64,000 nucleotides of DNA from Candidatus Gastranaerophilales bacterium (GCA_944325185.1 CALUZA010000018.1:56098-120097); one strand, 5' to 3'; positions 27,138 to 36,670 are shown, counted from the stretch's first letter. The notes: generated by a model not told the origin, from the sequence alone. Program-made: numbers and translations.

Positions 27138-28622
27138 TTATTCATTTTGTTTATAATTTATTTTATATATACTAAAAGGTATTTCTGGATAGTATTCTTT
27201 TAGTTCAAAGTATATCTTTGTGTTTTCTGTTTCATAAATAAAACCATTTTGTTTTTTGTTGTTAATAAAATTGATTTTCTTCGCAATAAAACCTTGATTA
27301 AAAAAATAATTTTGAGTAATTAAATAGTTGTTTTTTGTTTTATCAAGATGTTTTATGAAATTTTCTCCAAAAAAAGGTGTGCTGTAGTATTTTGGAGTTA
27401 GTTCAAGACTTTTTACACTTGTTCTATCATATCCGTTTGCATCATATATTGTTATATTATTTTTTTTAAAATAAGGTAAAAGCCCTGCGGAAAAAGGGCT
27501 GAACCAGTCAAGGCAAAAAAGTTTAGAGTTTTTATATTCTTGGTTGTTTAAAATTTTATTTAGCATAAAAGGATAGCTTGATGTGTTTAATATTTCATCG
27601 TAACCTTTTTCGTAAAAAGAAAAAGGTATAAGAGCGCTACATAAAAATACTGTAAAAATGATATTTAAATATTTTATTTTACTAAGCTTATCCCAGCTTA
27701 TCCAAAAGGCTGCAATTAAGTATATGAAATAAAAATAATAGTGCCAAATTGCGCCAATATATATTTTAACAAACAAAAACGTCATTGAAGAATAGATAAT
27801 ACAAAGAAAGGCGAGTGTTTTTTTGTCTTTTTTAAGCAAAACAAAAGGAGTTGTATAAAATAAAATACAGCTAAAAACATAAAATATTGTTTGAAAAATG
27901 TTTTTTCCAATGGGTTTATATATAAAGTGTGAAATATTTTGGATAAATTCGTTTATTGTTTCAATGGGTCTCAATGCCGGTTTTTGGGTATTGTAGAATT
28001 GTAAAATAAAAAATAAAAGTCCGAAAAACAGAATTAAACCCGTTAGGATTAAAGATTTTTTTTCTATTTTTTTAAAATTTTTAAAAATATTATAGACAAA
28101 AAGACATAAAAAAGAAAAACTGCCAAACATTCCCATAACGGTTGTATTTGCGCAAAGTATAATTAAAAAAGAGAATAAAACAGGTCTTTTTAATTGTGAA
28201 CTGTAAAAATTGCACAATAAGAAAATTGCTAAAATAGTTAATCCGTAAGGTCGTGCATATATTCCAAAATAATGCAAAAAAGGGTATGAAAAGGTGATTA
28301 AAAACTTTATGAGATTATTAAAAGGAGCTTTTTTCCAAAAGAAAATAATTAATAAGCTTGCAATAATCCAATTTAAAATCAACATTGTGTAGGGGTAGAG
28401 GTCAAAATCAAATAATTTTAACAATAAATACCATAAAATCGGATGACCTTCTATTCTTGTAAGATGAAGTATATCTAAAATTGGTAGGTTTGAAATTGTA
28501 TATGCGTAAGCTTCATCAAAAAATGGAATTCTAAAAATAGTGCAAAAGAAGGTTATAACAATAAAACAAATTGGTGCAATTTTTGGAAGTAATTTATTAA
28601 AAGTTTTTAATAAATAATTCAT
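27138..28622 (-). CDS. GT-C membrane glycosyltransferase, paralogue
   Basis: A 494-aa polytopic protein with the GT-C loop RIPFFDEAYAYTIS followed by RIEGHPILWYLLLK, closely parallel to the 24320-25771 protein (for example WKKAPF and YARPYGLTILAIFLLC). A C-terminal extracytoplasmic domain runs from about residue 370. Upstream in-frame codons back to 28775 are discarded: they run into padR on the other strand, and the ATG at 28622 gives the expected N-terminus. It is probably in one unit with uppS-rdgB. Confidence 0.78.
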   Translation of the reverse strand: MNYLLKTFNKLLPKIAPICFIVITFFCTIFRIPFFDEAYAYTISNLPILDILHLTRIEGHPILWYLLLKLFDFDLYPYTMLILNWIIASLLIIFFWKKAPFNNLIKFLITFSYPFLHYFGIYARPYGLTILAIFLLCNFYSSQLKRPVLFSFLIILCANTTVMGMFGSFSFLCLFVYNIFKNFKKIEKKSLILTGLILFFGLLFFILQFYNTQKPALRPIETINEFIQNISHFIYKPIGKNIFQTIFYVFSCILFYTTPFVLLKKDKKTLAFLCIIYSSMTFLFVKIYIGAIWHYYFYFIYLIAAFWISWDKLSKIKYLNIIFTVFLCSALIPFSFYEKGYDEILNTSSYPFMLNKILNNQEYKNSKLFCLDWFSPFSAGLLPYFKKNNITIYDANGYDRTSVKSLELTPKYYSTPFFGENFIKHLDKTKNNYLITQNYFFNQGFIAKKINFINNKKQNGFIYETENTKIYFELKEYYPEIPFSIYKINYKQNE

Positions 28623-28660
28623 GTTTATAAATATAGCAAAAATTATGATAATATAAAAAT

Positions 28661-29152
28661 ATGTTTGAAATCGTAATACTATATATTTTAAATAAGTACG
28701 ATACAACGATATATCGTCTTGGCAAGATAATAGATGAATTGTTTTTTGCTTTTTTGAAATCAAGTACAGGCACAATTAATCCTGCACTTAAAAGGTTGGA
28801 AAAAATAGGTTGTGTTGAATATATAGAAAAAATGTCTGATGGCGGTATGTTATCAAAAACTTATTCAATTACAAAAGAAGGAAAAAAACATTTAGTTGAT
28901 TTACTTATGACATTTAATTCGAATAATCCTTATCATGTTGTAAATGAATCTAAAATAGCTATATATTGTAGTGATATATTGAGCGTTTCTGAGTATTCGG
29001 AGTTTAAGAATAACTTATTAAATATTCTTGAACTGCATAAAATCAAGCTCGAAAAAGGACTTAAAAACGAATATATTAAATTAAATGAAATTCAAAAAAG
29101 AACTATAGAAATTACAATAGAAGAATTAGAAAAATTAATTAGAGCCTTATGA
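28661..29152 (+). CDS. PadR-family transcriptional regulator
   Basis: A 163-aa winged-helix regulator: the N-terminal PadR domain (about residues 1-80) has GTINPALKRLEKIGCVEYIE as recognition helix and wing, and KTYSITKEGKKHL follows. The C-terminus (about 100-163) is a dimerisation coiled coil. No ribosome-binding site precedes the ATG, while an AATATA-type -10 is only a few bases upstream, so a leaderless mRNA is possible. It overlaps the next gene by 4 bases (ATGA) and is divergent from the GT-C gene 38 bases away. Confidence 0.88.
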   Translation: MFEIVILYILNKYDTTIYRLGKIIDELFFAFLKSSTGTINPALKRLEKIGCVEYIEKMSDGGMLSKTYSITKEGKKHLVDLLMTFNSNNPYHVVNESKIAIYCSDILSVSEYSEFKNNLLNILELHKIKLEKGLKNEYIKLNEIQKRTIEITIEELEKLIRAL

Positions 29153-30459
29153 AGAAGAATACTATTATTGTTGAAAGTGTTATAGAAAATTCTATTGCAG
29201 ATGAGTTGGGAATTATAAAAGGCGATAAAATAATTTCTGTTAATGATGTTTTTCCTAAAGATATTATAGAGTACAGTTTTTTAATTAATGATGAGGAAAT
29301 TAATCTTTTAGTTGAGCATCAAAATGGTGAACTTGAAGAATATGAAATCGAAAAAGATTTTGATGATGATTTGGGGATAGTATTTGCTTCTGCTGTTTTT
29401 GATAATATTAAAAGATGTCAAAATCATTGTATTTTTTGCTTTGTCGATCAGCAACCAAAGGGTTTAAGAGAAAGTTTATATGTTAAAGACGATGATTGGC
29501 GATTGTCTTATATTCAAGGAACTTATGTTACTTTAACAAATTTTAAAGAAGAAGACTGGCAAAGAATTGAAAAATATCATATTTCTCCTCTTTTTGTTTC
29601 CGTGCATACGACCAATCCTCTTTTAAGAGAAAAAATGACAAGAAATCCTAATTCAAAAAACATAATGGAGCAATTAAGGCGTTTTAAAAAAATAAAAACA
29701 AAAATTCATGCTCAGATTGTTTTGTGTCCGAATTATAATGATGGAGATGAATTAAGAAGAACTTTTGAAGATTTAAAAGAAGTTAAATCGATTTTAAAGT
29801 CGGTTGCAGTTGTTCCTGTCGGGATTTCTAAATACAGAAAAGAACAATTTAAAAGAGTGGATAAAAATGTCGCACTTGAAACGATAAAAATAATAGAGGA
29901 GTTTAACTCATCAATAAAGAAAAATATAGCGATGGCATCAGATGAATTCTTTGTTATTGCCGGATTGGATGTTCCGAGTAAAAAATATTACGGAGATTTT
30001 TTGCAAATTGAAGATGGGGTTGGCTCAATAAGGTTGCTTAAAGATAGTTTTAAAAAGAATTTAAAAAAGCTTGTAAAAAAGGTTAAAAATCCCTCTAAAA
30101 TCACAGTAGCCACTGCAAGTACAGCATATAAAATTTTTATGGAATTTAAAAAAGAAATTGATATTAAAAATCTTGAGTTTGAAGTTCTTGAAGTTAAAAA
30201 TAAGTTTTTCGGAGACGATATAAATGTTGCCGGTTTGATAGTAGGTAAGGATATAATAGAAGCAATTAAAAATAAAAATATCCAACATTTACTAATACCC
30301 GCGGTTATGCTCAAAAAAGATGGTGAAGGTTATGAAGAAGTCTTTTTGGATGGTGTTAGAGTAGAGGATATTAAGAAAGAAAATCCAAGTATTCAAATAC
30401 ATGTTTTGAGCGATTATTATAGTTTTGACGAGATAAGAGAAATAATAAATTCCTTATAG
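29149..30459 (+). CDS. DUF512 radical SAM / PDZ-domain protein
   Basis: A 436-aa protein with an N-terminal PDZ-like domain (about residues 5-70), then a radical SAM core with Cys90-x3-Cys94-x2-Cys97 (KRCQNHCIFCFVDQ) to bind a [4Fe-4S] cluster, and a C-terminal DUF512 region. The family is widespread in Firmicutes, cyanobacteria and relatives, usually beside der/engA; its reaction is unknown. Here its neighbour is a PadR regulator, to which it is translationally coupled. Confidence 0.9.
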   Translation: MKKNTIIVESVIENSIADELGIIKGDKIISVNDVFPKDIIEYSFLINDEEINLLVEHQNGELEEYEIEKDFDDDLGIVFASAVFDNIKRCQNHCIFCFVDQQPKGLRESLYVKDDDWRLSYIQGTYVTLTNFKEEDWQRIEKYHISPLFVSVHTTNPLLREKMTRNPNSKNIMEQLRRFKKIKTKIHAQIVLCPNYNDGDELRRTFEDLKEVKSILKSVAVVPVGISKYRKEQFKRVDKNVALETIKIIEEFNSSIKKNIAMASDEFFVIAGLDVPSKKYYGDFLQIEDGVGSIRLLKDSFKKNLKKLVKKVKNPSKITVATASTAYKIFMEFKKEIDIKNLEFEVLEVKNKFFGDDINVAGLIVGKDIIEAIKNKNIQHLLIPAVMLKKDGEGYEEVFLDGVRVEDIKKENPSIQIHVLSDYYSFDEIREIINSL

Positions 30460-30470
30460 AGTATATATTA

Positions 30471-30522
30471 TTGCATTTTTAGGATTTATTAAGAAATGTA
30501 ACAAGTTAAAATAAAAATGCAA
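30471..30522. repeat. 11-bp perfect inverted repeat
   Basis: TTGCATTTTTA (30471-30481) and TAAAAATGCAA (30512-30522) flank 30 bases directly after the DUF512 stop and are followed by a T-rich stretch. It could be a loose terminator or a regulatory palindrome. Confidence 0.45.
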
Positions 30523-30544
30523 TTTTTGTTTTTGTATATACTTT

Positions 30545-30668
30545 ATATATATGTAAGACATAAATACCTCCCCCCTACATAGTTAGATTTAAACACACTA
30601 ACCTTTTCACACGAGAATCAAGCAAAAAGATTTTCAAAGTCCCTCAATTAATGAGGGCTTTTTTTTAA
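30545..30668 (+). ncRNA. Candidate intergenic small RNA with C-rich loop
   Basis: A transcript of about 110 nt could start after an AT-rich -10 (TATATA near 30535-30549) and end at a clear terminator. It carries CCTCCCCCC (30567-30575), complementary to Shine-Dalgarno sequences. A GTTAG/CTAAC hairpin (30582-30602) follows, then the terminator stem at 30641-30656. There is no ORF. The promoter is weak by eye, so the RNA may instead be the gcvPB leader. With the inverted repeat at 30471-30522 this is all I see between 30460 and 30720. Confidence 0.4.
30640..30666 (+). terminator. Rho-independent terminator
   Basis: CCCTCA and TGAGGG pair around ATTAA and run into eight T residues. It sits 55 bases before gcvPB, so it terminates something starting in the intergenic region or reading through from upstream. 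Confidence 0.85.
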
Positions 30669-30720
30669 CTTTAATTTTTTTGTTATATAATTAAATTGTC
30701 TTTAAATTGGGGAGTATTAA

Positions 30721-32058
30721 ATGGAAAAGAGAACTACTGAAATTAAAATAGAAGATAAAACAGAATTGGAATTAATGAGGCACTATAAGGAGCTTTCAGA
30801 TAAAAATTTCTGTATTGAAAAAGGGTTTTATCCTCTTGGTTCTTGCACAATGAAATATAATCCAAGGATTAATGAATGGGCAAGCAAGATTGAAAATTTT
30901 TCAAATTTACATCCTAATCAGCCCGATGAAGATTGTCAGGGTGCTCTTAAAATAATGTATGATCTTCAAAATTTCTTAAAAATTATTACAGGCATGGATG
31001 AATTTACTCTCCAACCTTGTGCCGGCGCACATGGTGAATTAACCGGCATGATGGTAATAAAAAGATATTTTGAAGCAATGGGTGATAATAGAAAAAAAGT
31101 TATTATTCCAGATAATGCTCATGGTACAAATCCTGCAAGCGCAAATATGTGCGGATTTGAAGTTGTAGAAGTAAAATCAAACGAAAAAGGACTTGTTGAT
31201 ATAGATAAACTACAAGAAATTGTAGAACAATATTCTTCGGATATTGCGGCTATAATGATGACTAATCCCAATACTCTTGGTTTGTTTGATGATAATGTAT
31301 TAAAAATATCCGAAATTATGCATAAAAACGGTTCTCTGTTGTATTATGACGGTGCTAATTATAATGCTATAATGGGACTTAGTAATCCTCGTCTTATGGG
31401 GTTTGATGTTGTGCATTTGAATTTGCATAAAACATTTGCAACTCCGCATGCAGGGGGCGGACCGGGAGCAGGACCTGTTGGAGTTGTTGAAAAATTGGCT
31501 CCGTATTTGCCTATTCCAAGAATTGAATTTAAGAATAATAAATATGTCAGAAGTTATAATTTTCCGGAAAGTATTGGAAAAGTTTCGGCATTTTTTGGCA
31601 ATTTTAATGTTTTAATTAAGGCATACAACTATATTTATATGATGGGTAAGTCTTTAAAAAATGTGTCTGAAGATGCGATACTTGCTGCAAATTATTTAAA
31701 AGAAAGTTTGAAAGATGATTATAAGATTGCTTTTAGTCAACACTGCGCACATGAGTTTGTTATAGATAATTCTGATAAAAAAGAAAAGCATGTTTCTACA
31801 TTGGATATTGCCAAGAGGCTTATGGATGAAAATATTCACCCTGCAACTATTTATTTTCCTTTGATTGTACATGAAGCTTTTATGGTAGAACCTACCGAAT
31901 CAGAAACAAAGGCGGTTTTGGATAATTTTGTAAATGTTATGAAAAAGATTGCAAAAGAAATTGAAAACCAAGAAGATTTTACACAATACCCCAAAACTAC
32001 TCCGGTTACCAGAATTGATGAGGTATTGGCTGCCAGACATCCTGATTTAAAAGAATAA
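30721..32058 (+). CDS. gcvPB: Glycine dehydrogenase (decarboxylating) subunit 2
   Basis: A 445-aa PLP subunit of the two-part P-protein of the glycine cleavage system: glycine is decarboxylated and its aminomethyl moiety passed to GcvH. YPLGSCTMKYNPR, the GAHGELTGM block and the PLP-lysine segment LNLHKTFATPHAGGGPG are hallmarks. It is about 30 residues shorter at the N-terminus than typical (about 480), but GGGGAG at correct spacing supports the start. Its partners gcvPA, gcvH and gcvT are not in the window. queA follows after 2 bases. Confidence 0.95.
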   Translation: MEKRTTEIKIEDKTELELMRHYKELSDKNFCIEKGFYPLGSCTMKYNPRINEWASKIENFSNLHPNQPDEDCQGALKIMYDLQNFLKIITGMDEFTLQPCAGAHGELTGMMVIKRYFEAMGDNRKKVIIPDNAHGTNPASANMCGFEVVEVKSNEKGLVDIDKLQEIVEQYSSDIAAIMMTNPNTLGLFDDNVLKISEIMHKNGSLLYYDGANYNAIMGLSNPRLMGFDVVHLNLHKTFATPHAGGGPGAGPVGVVEKLAPYLPIPRIEFKNNKYVRSYNFPESIGKVSAFFGNFNVLIKAYNYIYMMGKSLKNVSEDAILAANYLKESLKDDYKIAFSQHCAHEFVIDNSDKKEKHVSTLDIAKRLMDENIHPATIYFPLIVHEAFMVEPTESETKAVLDNFVNVMKKIAKEIENQEDFTQYPKTTPVTRIDEVLAARHPDLKE

Positions 32059-32060
32059 TT

Positions 32061-33110
32061 ATGACATTAAAAACATCTGATTTTGATTATAATCTTCCAA
32101 AAGAATTAATAGCACAAAATCCTCTTGAAGAAAGAGAATTTTGCAAAATGATGGTTCTTGACAAAAAAACAAGAACTTCTCAGAGCAAACATTTTTATGA
32201 TATTTTGGATTATCTTAAAAAAGACGACATTCTTGTTTTGAATGATACAAAAGTATATCCTGCAAGAGTCATTGCAAAAAGAAAAACCGGTGCTTCGGTT
32301 GAGGTTTTTTTGCTTAATCCCATAGATAAGAAAAATCAATGGGAAGCATTAACTAAAAATGCAAAAAGAGTAAAACTTGAGGAAGTGCTTGATGTTGCAG
32401 AGGAATTTAAAATTAAAATAGTTGAAAAGAAAACGGTTCAAAATGAAAACGAAATACCAAAGTATATTGTTGAATTGATTTATGAAGGTGATAATGTATA
32501 TGAAATTTTAAATAAATATGGTTCTATTCCTTTGCCTCCTTATATTTCAAGACAATCTACCGATAAAGATGTTTCTGATTATCAGACTGTTTTTGCAAAA
32601 AATATAGGTTCTGCTGCTTGTCCTACTGCAGGGTTGCATTTTACAAAAGAACTTTTGGAAAAAATCAAATCAAAAGGAGTGCATATAGCTTATGTTACTT
32701 TAAACGTTGGTTTAGGGACATTTATGCCTGTTAAAACAGATAATATTGAAGAACATGTAATGCATCATGAGAGTTTTGAAATCCCTAAAGAAACCCAGAG
32801 ACTTTTTGAGGAGAATAAAAGCGGATCAATTGTTGCTGTTGGAACTACTGTTTTAAGGTGTCTTGAAGCAACATACAAAAAATATGGAAAAATAGTTGCA
32901 ACAAAAGATACGACAGATATTTTCATATATCCTCCGTATAAAATTAAATCAATAGATAAATTAATTACAAATTTTCATCTTCCAAAGTCAACGTTAATTA
33001 TGTTGGTTAGTGCGTTTGCGGGAAAAGATTTTATATTTGAGGCATACAAAAAGGCAGTTGATGAAAAATACAGGTTTTTTAGTTATGGCGATTGCATGTT
33101 GATTTATTAA
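32061..33110 (+). CDS. queA: tRNA preQ1(34) S-adenosylmethionine ribosyltransferase-isomerase
   Basis: A 349-aa enzyme that transfers and isomerises the ribosyl group of SAM onto preQ1 in tRNA, giving epoxyqueuosine. The N-terminal FDYNLPKELIAQNP, LVLNDTKVYPARV, AACPTAGLHFTKELLE and NFHLPKSTLIMLV blocks cover the full family length. It is the second gene behind gcvPB, 2 bases from its stop. Confidence 0.96.
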   Translation: MTLKTSDFDYNLPKELIAQNPLEEREFCKMMVLDKKTRTSQSKHFYDILDYLKKDDILVLNDTKVYPARVIAKRKTGASVEVFLLNPIDKKNQWEALTKNAKRVKLEEVLDVAEEFKIKIVEKKTVQNENEIPKYIVELIYEGDNVYEILNKYGSIPLPPYISRQSTDKDVSDYQTVFAKNIGSAACPTAGLHFTKELLEKIKSKGVHIAYVTLNVGLGTFMPVKTDNIEEHVMHHESFEIPKETQRLFEENKSGSIVAVGTTVLRCLEATYKKYGKIVATKDTTDIFIYPPYKIKSIDKLITNFHLPKSTLIMLVSAFAGKDFIFEAYKKAVDEKYRFFSYGDCMLIY

Positions 33111-33143
33111 TTAAATATAATATAATAAGTTAAGAGGTGTTGC

Positions 33144-33869
33144 ATGGATAAATTAGAAAAATTTCAGATTTTAATTTCTTGTTTTGTAGTCGTATTGGGA
33201 TTACTTGTTGTTTCATTTATTTTTGCATCAAGAATTCCAAGAAATGAAAATATTACTGTTACTGGCTCAGCTTATAAAATTGTTAAATCAGATAGTGCCA
33301 AACTTGGCTTTGATATCCAAGCTAAAGCTAAAACTCAAAAAGAAGCATATTCAATCATAAAAAAACAATATCCTATAGTAATTCAATATTTGAAAGACAA
33401 GGGAATTGATTCTAAAAATATAGAAACTAAACCTTTGAGTAGTTACTATACTTACAAAACAGGTCCAAACGGCTATGCTACAAATGAAATAGCAAGCTAT
33501 AGCGCATCTCAAGAAATTCAAATAACTTCTCAAGACGTTGAAAAAATTAAAGAAATTTCAACAGATATTCAAAATTTAACTGATAAAGGCATTGAATTAT
33601 CAATATTCAGACCCGAATATTTTTATTCTGATTTAGCTTCAATTAAAATTGATTTATTAAAGGAAGCAACACTTGATGCTAAATTAAGAGCGGAATCTAT
33701 GTTAAAAGCTGCTGGTGCAAGAGTTGGAAGCGTTAAACAAATGCGCATGGGTGTTTTCCAAATTACTCCACCTGATAGTACAATGGTTTCGGATATGGGT
33801 GTTAATGACACAACAACAATAGACAAGAAAGTTACTGCAGTTGCAAATATTGTATTTAAGGTGAAATAA
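33144..33869 (+). CDS. SIMPL-domain (DUF541) membrane-anchored protein
   Basis: A 241-aa protein with one N-terminal TM helix (about residues 10-28) and an extracytoplasmic SIMPL domain starting ITVTGSAYKIVKSDSAKLGF and continuing through the IQNLTDKGIELSIFRPEY region. SIMPL proteins are periplasmic or surface oligomers of unclear function, linked in some species to stress. It is co-transcribed with the acetyltransferase gene, whose TTG directly follows its TAA. Confidence 0.88.
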   Translation: MDKLEKFQILISCFVVVLGLLVVSFIFASRIPRNENITVTGSAYKIVKSDSAKLGFDIQAKAKTQKEAYSIIKKQYPIVIQYLKDKGIDSKNIETKPLSSYYTYKTGPNGYATNEIASYSASQEIQITSQDVEKIKEISTDIQNLTDKGIELSIFRPEYFYSDLASIKIDLLKEATLDAKLRAESMLKAAGARVGSVKQMRMGVFQITPPDSTMVSDMGVNDTTTIDKKVTAVANIVFKVK

Positions 33870-34424
33870 TTGACAAGCGAAAAAGAAAAAATGCTCAAAG
33901 GTGAGCTATATTCCTATAATGACAACGAATTAATAACAGATAGAACAAAATGTAAAACTCTTTGCTTTGAATATAATAATACAAATTTTTCAGAGATAGA
34001 AAGAAGGTCTGAATTATTAAAAAAAATACTTGGAAAAGTCGGCTCAAATTGCTTAATTGAGCAGACTTTTCAGTGTGATTACGGTTATAATATCGAAATT
34101 GGCGATAATTTCTACTCAAATCATAATTTACTGATTTTAGATTGCGCAAAAGTAACTTTTGGAAATAATGTTCTTGTTGGCCCAAATTGTTCTTTTTTTA
34201 CTCCGGAGCATCCTATAGACGTTGAAACAAGAAATAGCGGAAAAGAATATGCACTTCAAATAAAAGTCGGTTCAAATGTTTGGTTTGGTGGAAATGTTAC
34301 TGTACTATCCGGAGTTACCATAGGAGATAATTCTATAATTGGTGCCGGTAGTGTGGTTACAAAAGATGTGCCGGCTAATGTTATTGTTGCCGGCAATCCT
34401 GCTAAAATTATTAAATATTTATAA
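33870..34424 (+). CDS. Sugar O-acetyltransferase (maltose/galactoside acetyltransferase type)
   Basis: A 184-aa trimeric left-handed beta-helix enzyme transferring acetyl from acetyl-CoA to a sugar. The N-terminal Mac domain (SEKEKMLKGELYSYND) precedes the hexapeptide repeats; the catalytic His is in FFTPEHPID, and GAGSVVTKDVPANVIVAGNPAK ends the coil. Translation begins at TTG right after the stop of the SIMPL gene, with AAGGTG upstream. The natural acceptor is unknown. Confidence 0.92.
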   Translation: MTSEKEKMLKGELYSYNDNELITDRTKCKTLCFEYNNTNFSEIERRSELLKKILGKVGSNCLIEQTFQCDYGYNIEIGDNFYSNHNLLILDCAKVTFGNNVLVGPNCSFFTPEHPIDVETRNSGKEYALQIKVGSNVWFGGNVTVLSGVTIGDNSIIGAGSVVTKDVPANVIVAGNPAKIIKYL

Positions 34425-34435
34425 AGTAATTAATT

Positions 34436-36541
34436 TTACATTCCCGGTAAGGGTGCGTTTGTGTTTATTACTTTTTCATCATCATATTCTATCAAATCTG
34501 GTTTTGGTGTGTCGAAAACCTGTTTTAATTTTTGTGGTTTTTGTGGTTTTGCTTGTTCAATAGGATTTTGATTTGTTTGTTTAGTAGGAGTTGGTGCCGT
34601 CGTTGTCAGTGCATGAGGTACATTTCCCTCATCTGATTCATCAACTGTTTCGTCTGCATCTTCAATTTTAAGAGGACTTAAAGTATTTGAGCCATTCATT
34701 TTAGGATAATCAAATACACTTTTTGGGAAGTTTTGAATAGCGACTTTCATATATTCTGCAAATACTCTTGCAGGCATAGCTCCGCCTGTTATTCCTGGGA
34801 GTTTTGAGTTATTGTCATTTCCAACCCAAACCCCTGTAACTATATCCGGGGTATATCCTACAAACCACGCATCTCTGTAGTCGTTCGTGGTGCCTGTTTT
34901 GCCCGCTACATTTTGAGCTATGTTTGCAGCTTTACCTGTTCCTACTTCAACTACTTTTCTTAGCATATATGTCATACCTGCAGCGGTTTCGAAATTTATA
35001 ACTTTAACTATTTTTGGTCCTGAATTTTCGTATATTGTTACTCCTCTTGAGTTTTCTACTCGTTCAACACAATATGGTCTTACTCTGAAGCCTCCATTTG
35101 CAAATGCACCGTACGCTACAACCATATCATATAATTTTACGCCGTTAGAGCCTAATGCAATTGTCATATCGCTTGCTAACGGTGTAGTTATCCCCATTTC
35201 TCTTGCGGTTTGAATAACTGCATCAACTCCTGATTTTTTAATTAATCTTACTGCTGCAACATTTGAAGATATCGCAAGTGCTTGCCAAATGGCTATTTTT
35301 CCTCGGTATTTTTTACCGTAATTTTTAGGAGTCCAATCCTGTATTGTTAAAGGGGTATCTTCAATAGTGTCATCAACGCTTACCCCTTGTTGTAGAGCTG
35401 TTGCATAAACGAATGGTTTAAATGATGAACCCGAAGGTCTTATAGCTTTCGTAACTCTATCGTATTGACTTTGTTCATAGTTTTTCCCGCCAATGTATGC
35501 GTAAATTCTTCCTGTTGTAGGCGAAAAGGAAAACAATGCAATTTGATTTGCGGGTTTTGTTAAGCCTGCTTTATTAAGAGCATTTTGGACAGCATTTTGA
35601 GCTACGTTCTGAGATTTGTAGTCAAGTGTGGTATATATTTTCAAGCCACCTTGAGATATTTCTTGTTCTTCAAAACCAATATTTTTTAACTCGTTCAATA
35701 CGAAGTCTATATAGTATGGCGCTTTATTGTACGAGTAGATACGGGGCTTATTTGATAGGTGCAGCCCCTCCTTTTGAGCTGCTAGCATTTGTTCCTGTGT
35801 AATGTATTTGTTTCGATACATTCTTCTTAATACTTGATCTCTTCTTTTTAAGCCCGCTTTTTTATTTGCAAAAGGTGAATATATTGAAGGAGCTTGTGGC
35901 AAACCCGCTATTAGTGCTTGTTCTGCAAGGGTTAATTGAGATAAATCTTTATCAAAGAATGTTCTTGCTGCTGATGAAACTCCATAAACTCCTGAACCTA
36001 AATATACTGAATTTAAGTATAGTTCAAGGATTTCATCTTTTGAAATAGTTTTTTCAATTCTGTGAGCGATTATTAATTCTTTTATTTTTCTGTCAAAAGT
36101 GCGTTCGTTAGATAAGAATAATATTCTTGCAAGCTGTTGTGTTATAGTTGAGCCGCCTTGTTTGACTTCGCCTGATAGAATGTTTGTTATTGTTGATCTT
36201 ATCATGCCCATAGTATCAAAACCTCTATGATGATAGAAGTTTTTATCTTCGGTTGCAATTACTGCTTCTTTTAGATATTTGGGAATTTTGTTTATTGAAA
36301 CTTTTTCAAATTTAAAAGCAGTAAAAGTTTTTATTACCTCTCCGTCTGCAGAATATATTGTTGTGACAGGATTAGGTTTTATATCTTCAAAATTCGAAAT
36401 TGGAGGTAGTGATGCCAAATATATATTAAATGCCGCTATTGCTGCAAGCATGGCTGAAACACTCATTGAAAAAAGACACAAAAATATATTGCGCTTTTTA
36501 GGACCCCTCTTGGTAACTCTTTTTCTTCTCACACTATTCAT
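34436..36541 (-). CDS. Class A penicillin-binding protein (PBP1A type)
   Basis: A 701-aa bifunctional peptidoglycan synthase: a basic cytoplasmic tail, TM helix (about residues 20-43), GT51 glycosyltransferase domain (about 60-235; EDKNFYHHRGFD, GSTITQQLARI) and transpeptidase domain (about 300-600). The transpeptidase has SxxK in PSGSSFKPF, SxN in SSNVAAV and KTG in GKTGTTNDYRDAWFVG. A Pro/Lys/Thr-rich tail of about 90 residues ends the protein. It acts at the outer face of the inner membrane. No terminator is obvious after it. Confidence 0.95.
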   Translation of the reverse strand: MNSVRRKRVTKRGPKKRNIFLCLFSMSVSAMLAAIAAFNIYLASLPPISNFEDIKPNPVTTIYSADGEVIKTFTAFKFEKVSINKIPKYLKEAVIATEDKNFYHHRGFDTMGMIRSTITNILSGEVKQGGSTITQQLARILFLSNERTFDRKIKELIIAHRIEKTISKDEILELYLNSVYLGSGVYGVSSAARTFFDKDLSQLTLAEQALIAGLPQAPSIYSPFANKKAGLKRRDQVLRRMYRNKYITQEQMLAAQKEGLHLSNKPRIYSYNKAPYYIDFVLNELKNIGFEEQEISQGGLKIYTTLDYKSQNVAQNAVQNALNKAGLTKPANQIALFSFSPTTGRIYAYIGGKNYEQSQYDRVTKAIRPSGSSFKPFVYATALQQGVSVDDTIEDTPLTIQDWTPKNYGKKYRGKIAIWQALAISSNVAAVRLIKKSGVDAVIQTAREMGITTPLASDMTIALGSNGVKLYDMVVAYGAFANGGFRVRPYCVERVENSRGVTIYENSGPKIVKVINFETAAGMTYMLRKVVEVGTGKAANIAQNVAGKTGTTNDYRDAWFVGYTPDIVTGVWVGNDNNSKLPGITGGAMPARVFAEYMKVAIQNFPKSVFDYPKMNGSNTLSPLKIEDADETVDESDEGNVPHALTTTAPTPTKQTNQNPIEQAKPQKPQKLKQVFDTPKPDLIEYDDEKVINTNAPLPGM

Positions 36542-36619
36542 AGCAATATATTATAGCAAAAAGTAAAACTTGCAAGATTATGCAACTAAAACTATTTAAA
36601 AATTAACATTTGCTAAAAT

Positions 36620-36653
36620 AAGAAACCGTCTTTTAAACAAAAGACGGTTTCTT
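36620..36653 (-). terminator. Strong terminator for the SLH-protein gene
   Basis: AAGAAACCGTCTTTT and AAAAGACGGTTTCTT form a perfect 15-bp stem around AAAC. The minus-strand copy runs into TTATTTT. It lies 17 bases after the stop at 36671. Confidence 0.9.
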
Positions 36654-36670
36654 GATATTCTTATAAATTA

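Noticed and set aside
28622..28775. N-terminal extension of the GT-C protein by 51 codons
   Set aside because: It overlaps the divergent padR coding start and gives no family-like sequence; ATG 28622 fits.
30641..30668. Glycine riboswitch in front of gcvPB
   Set aside because: I looked for the conserved tandem aptamer elements and saw none; the region is too short and is cut by a terminator.
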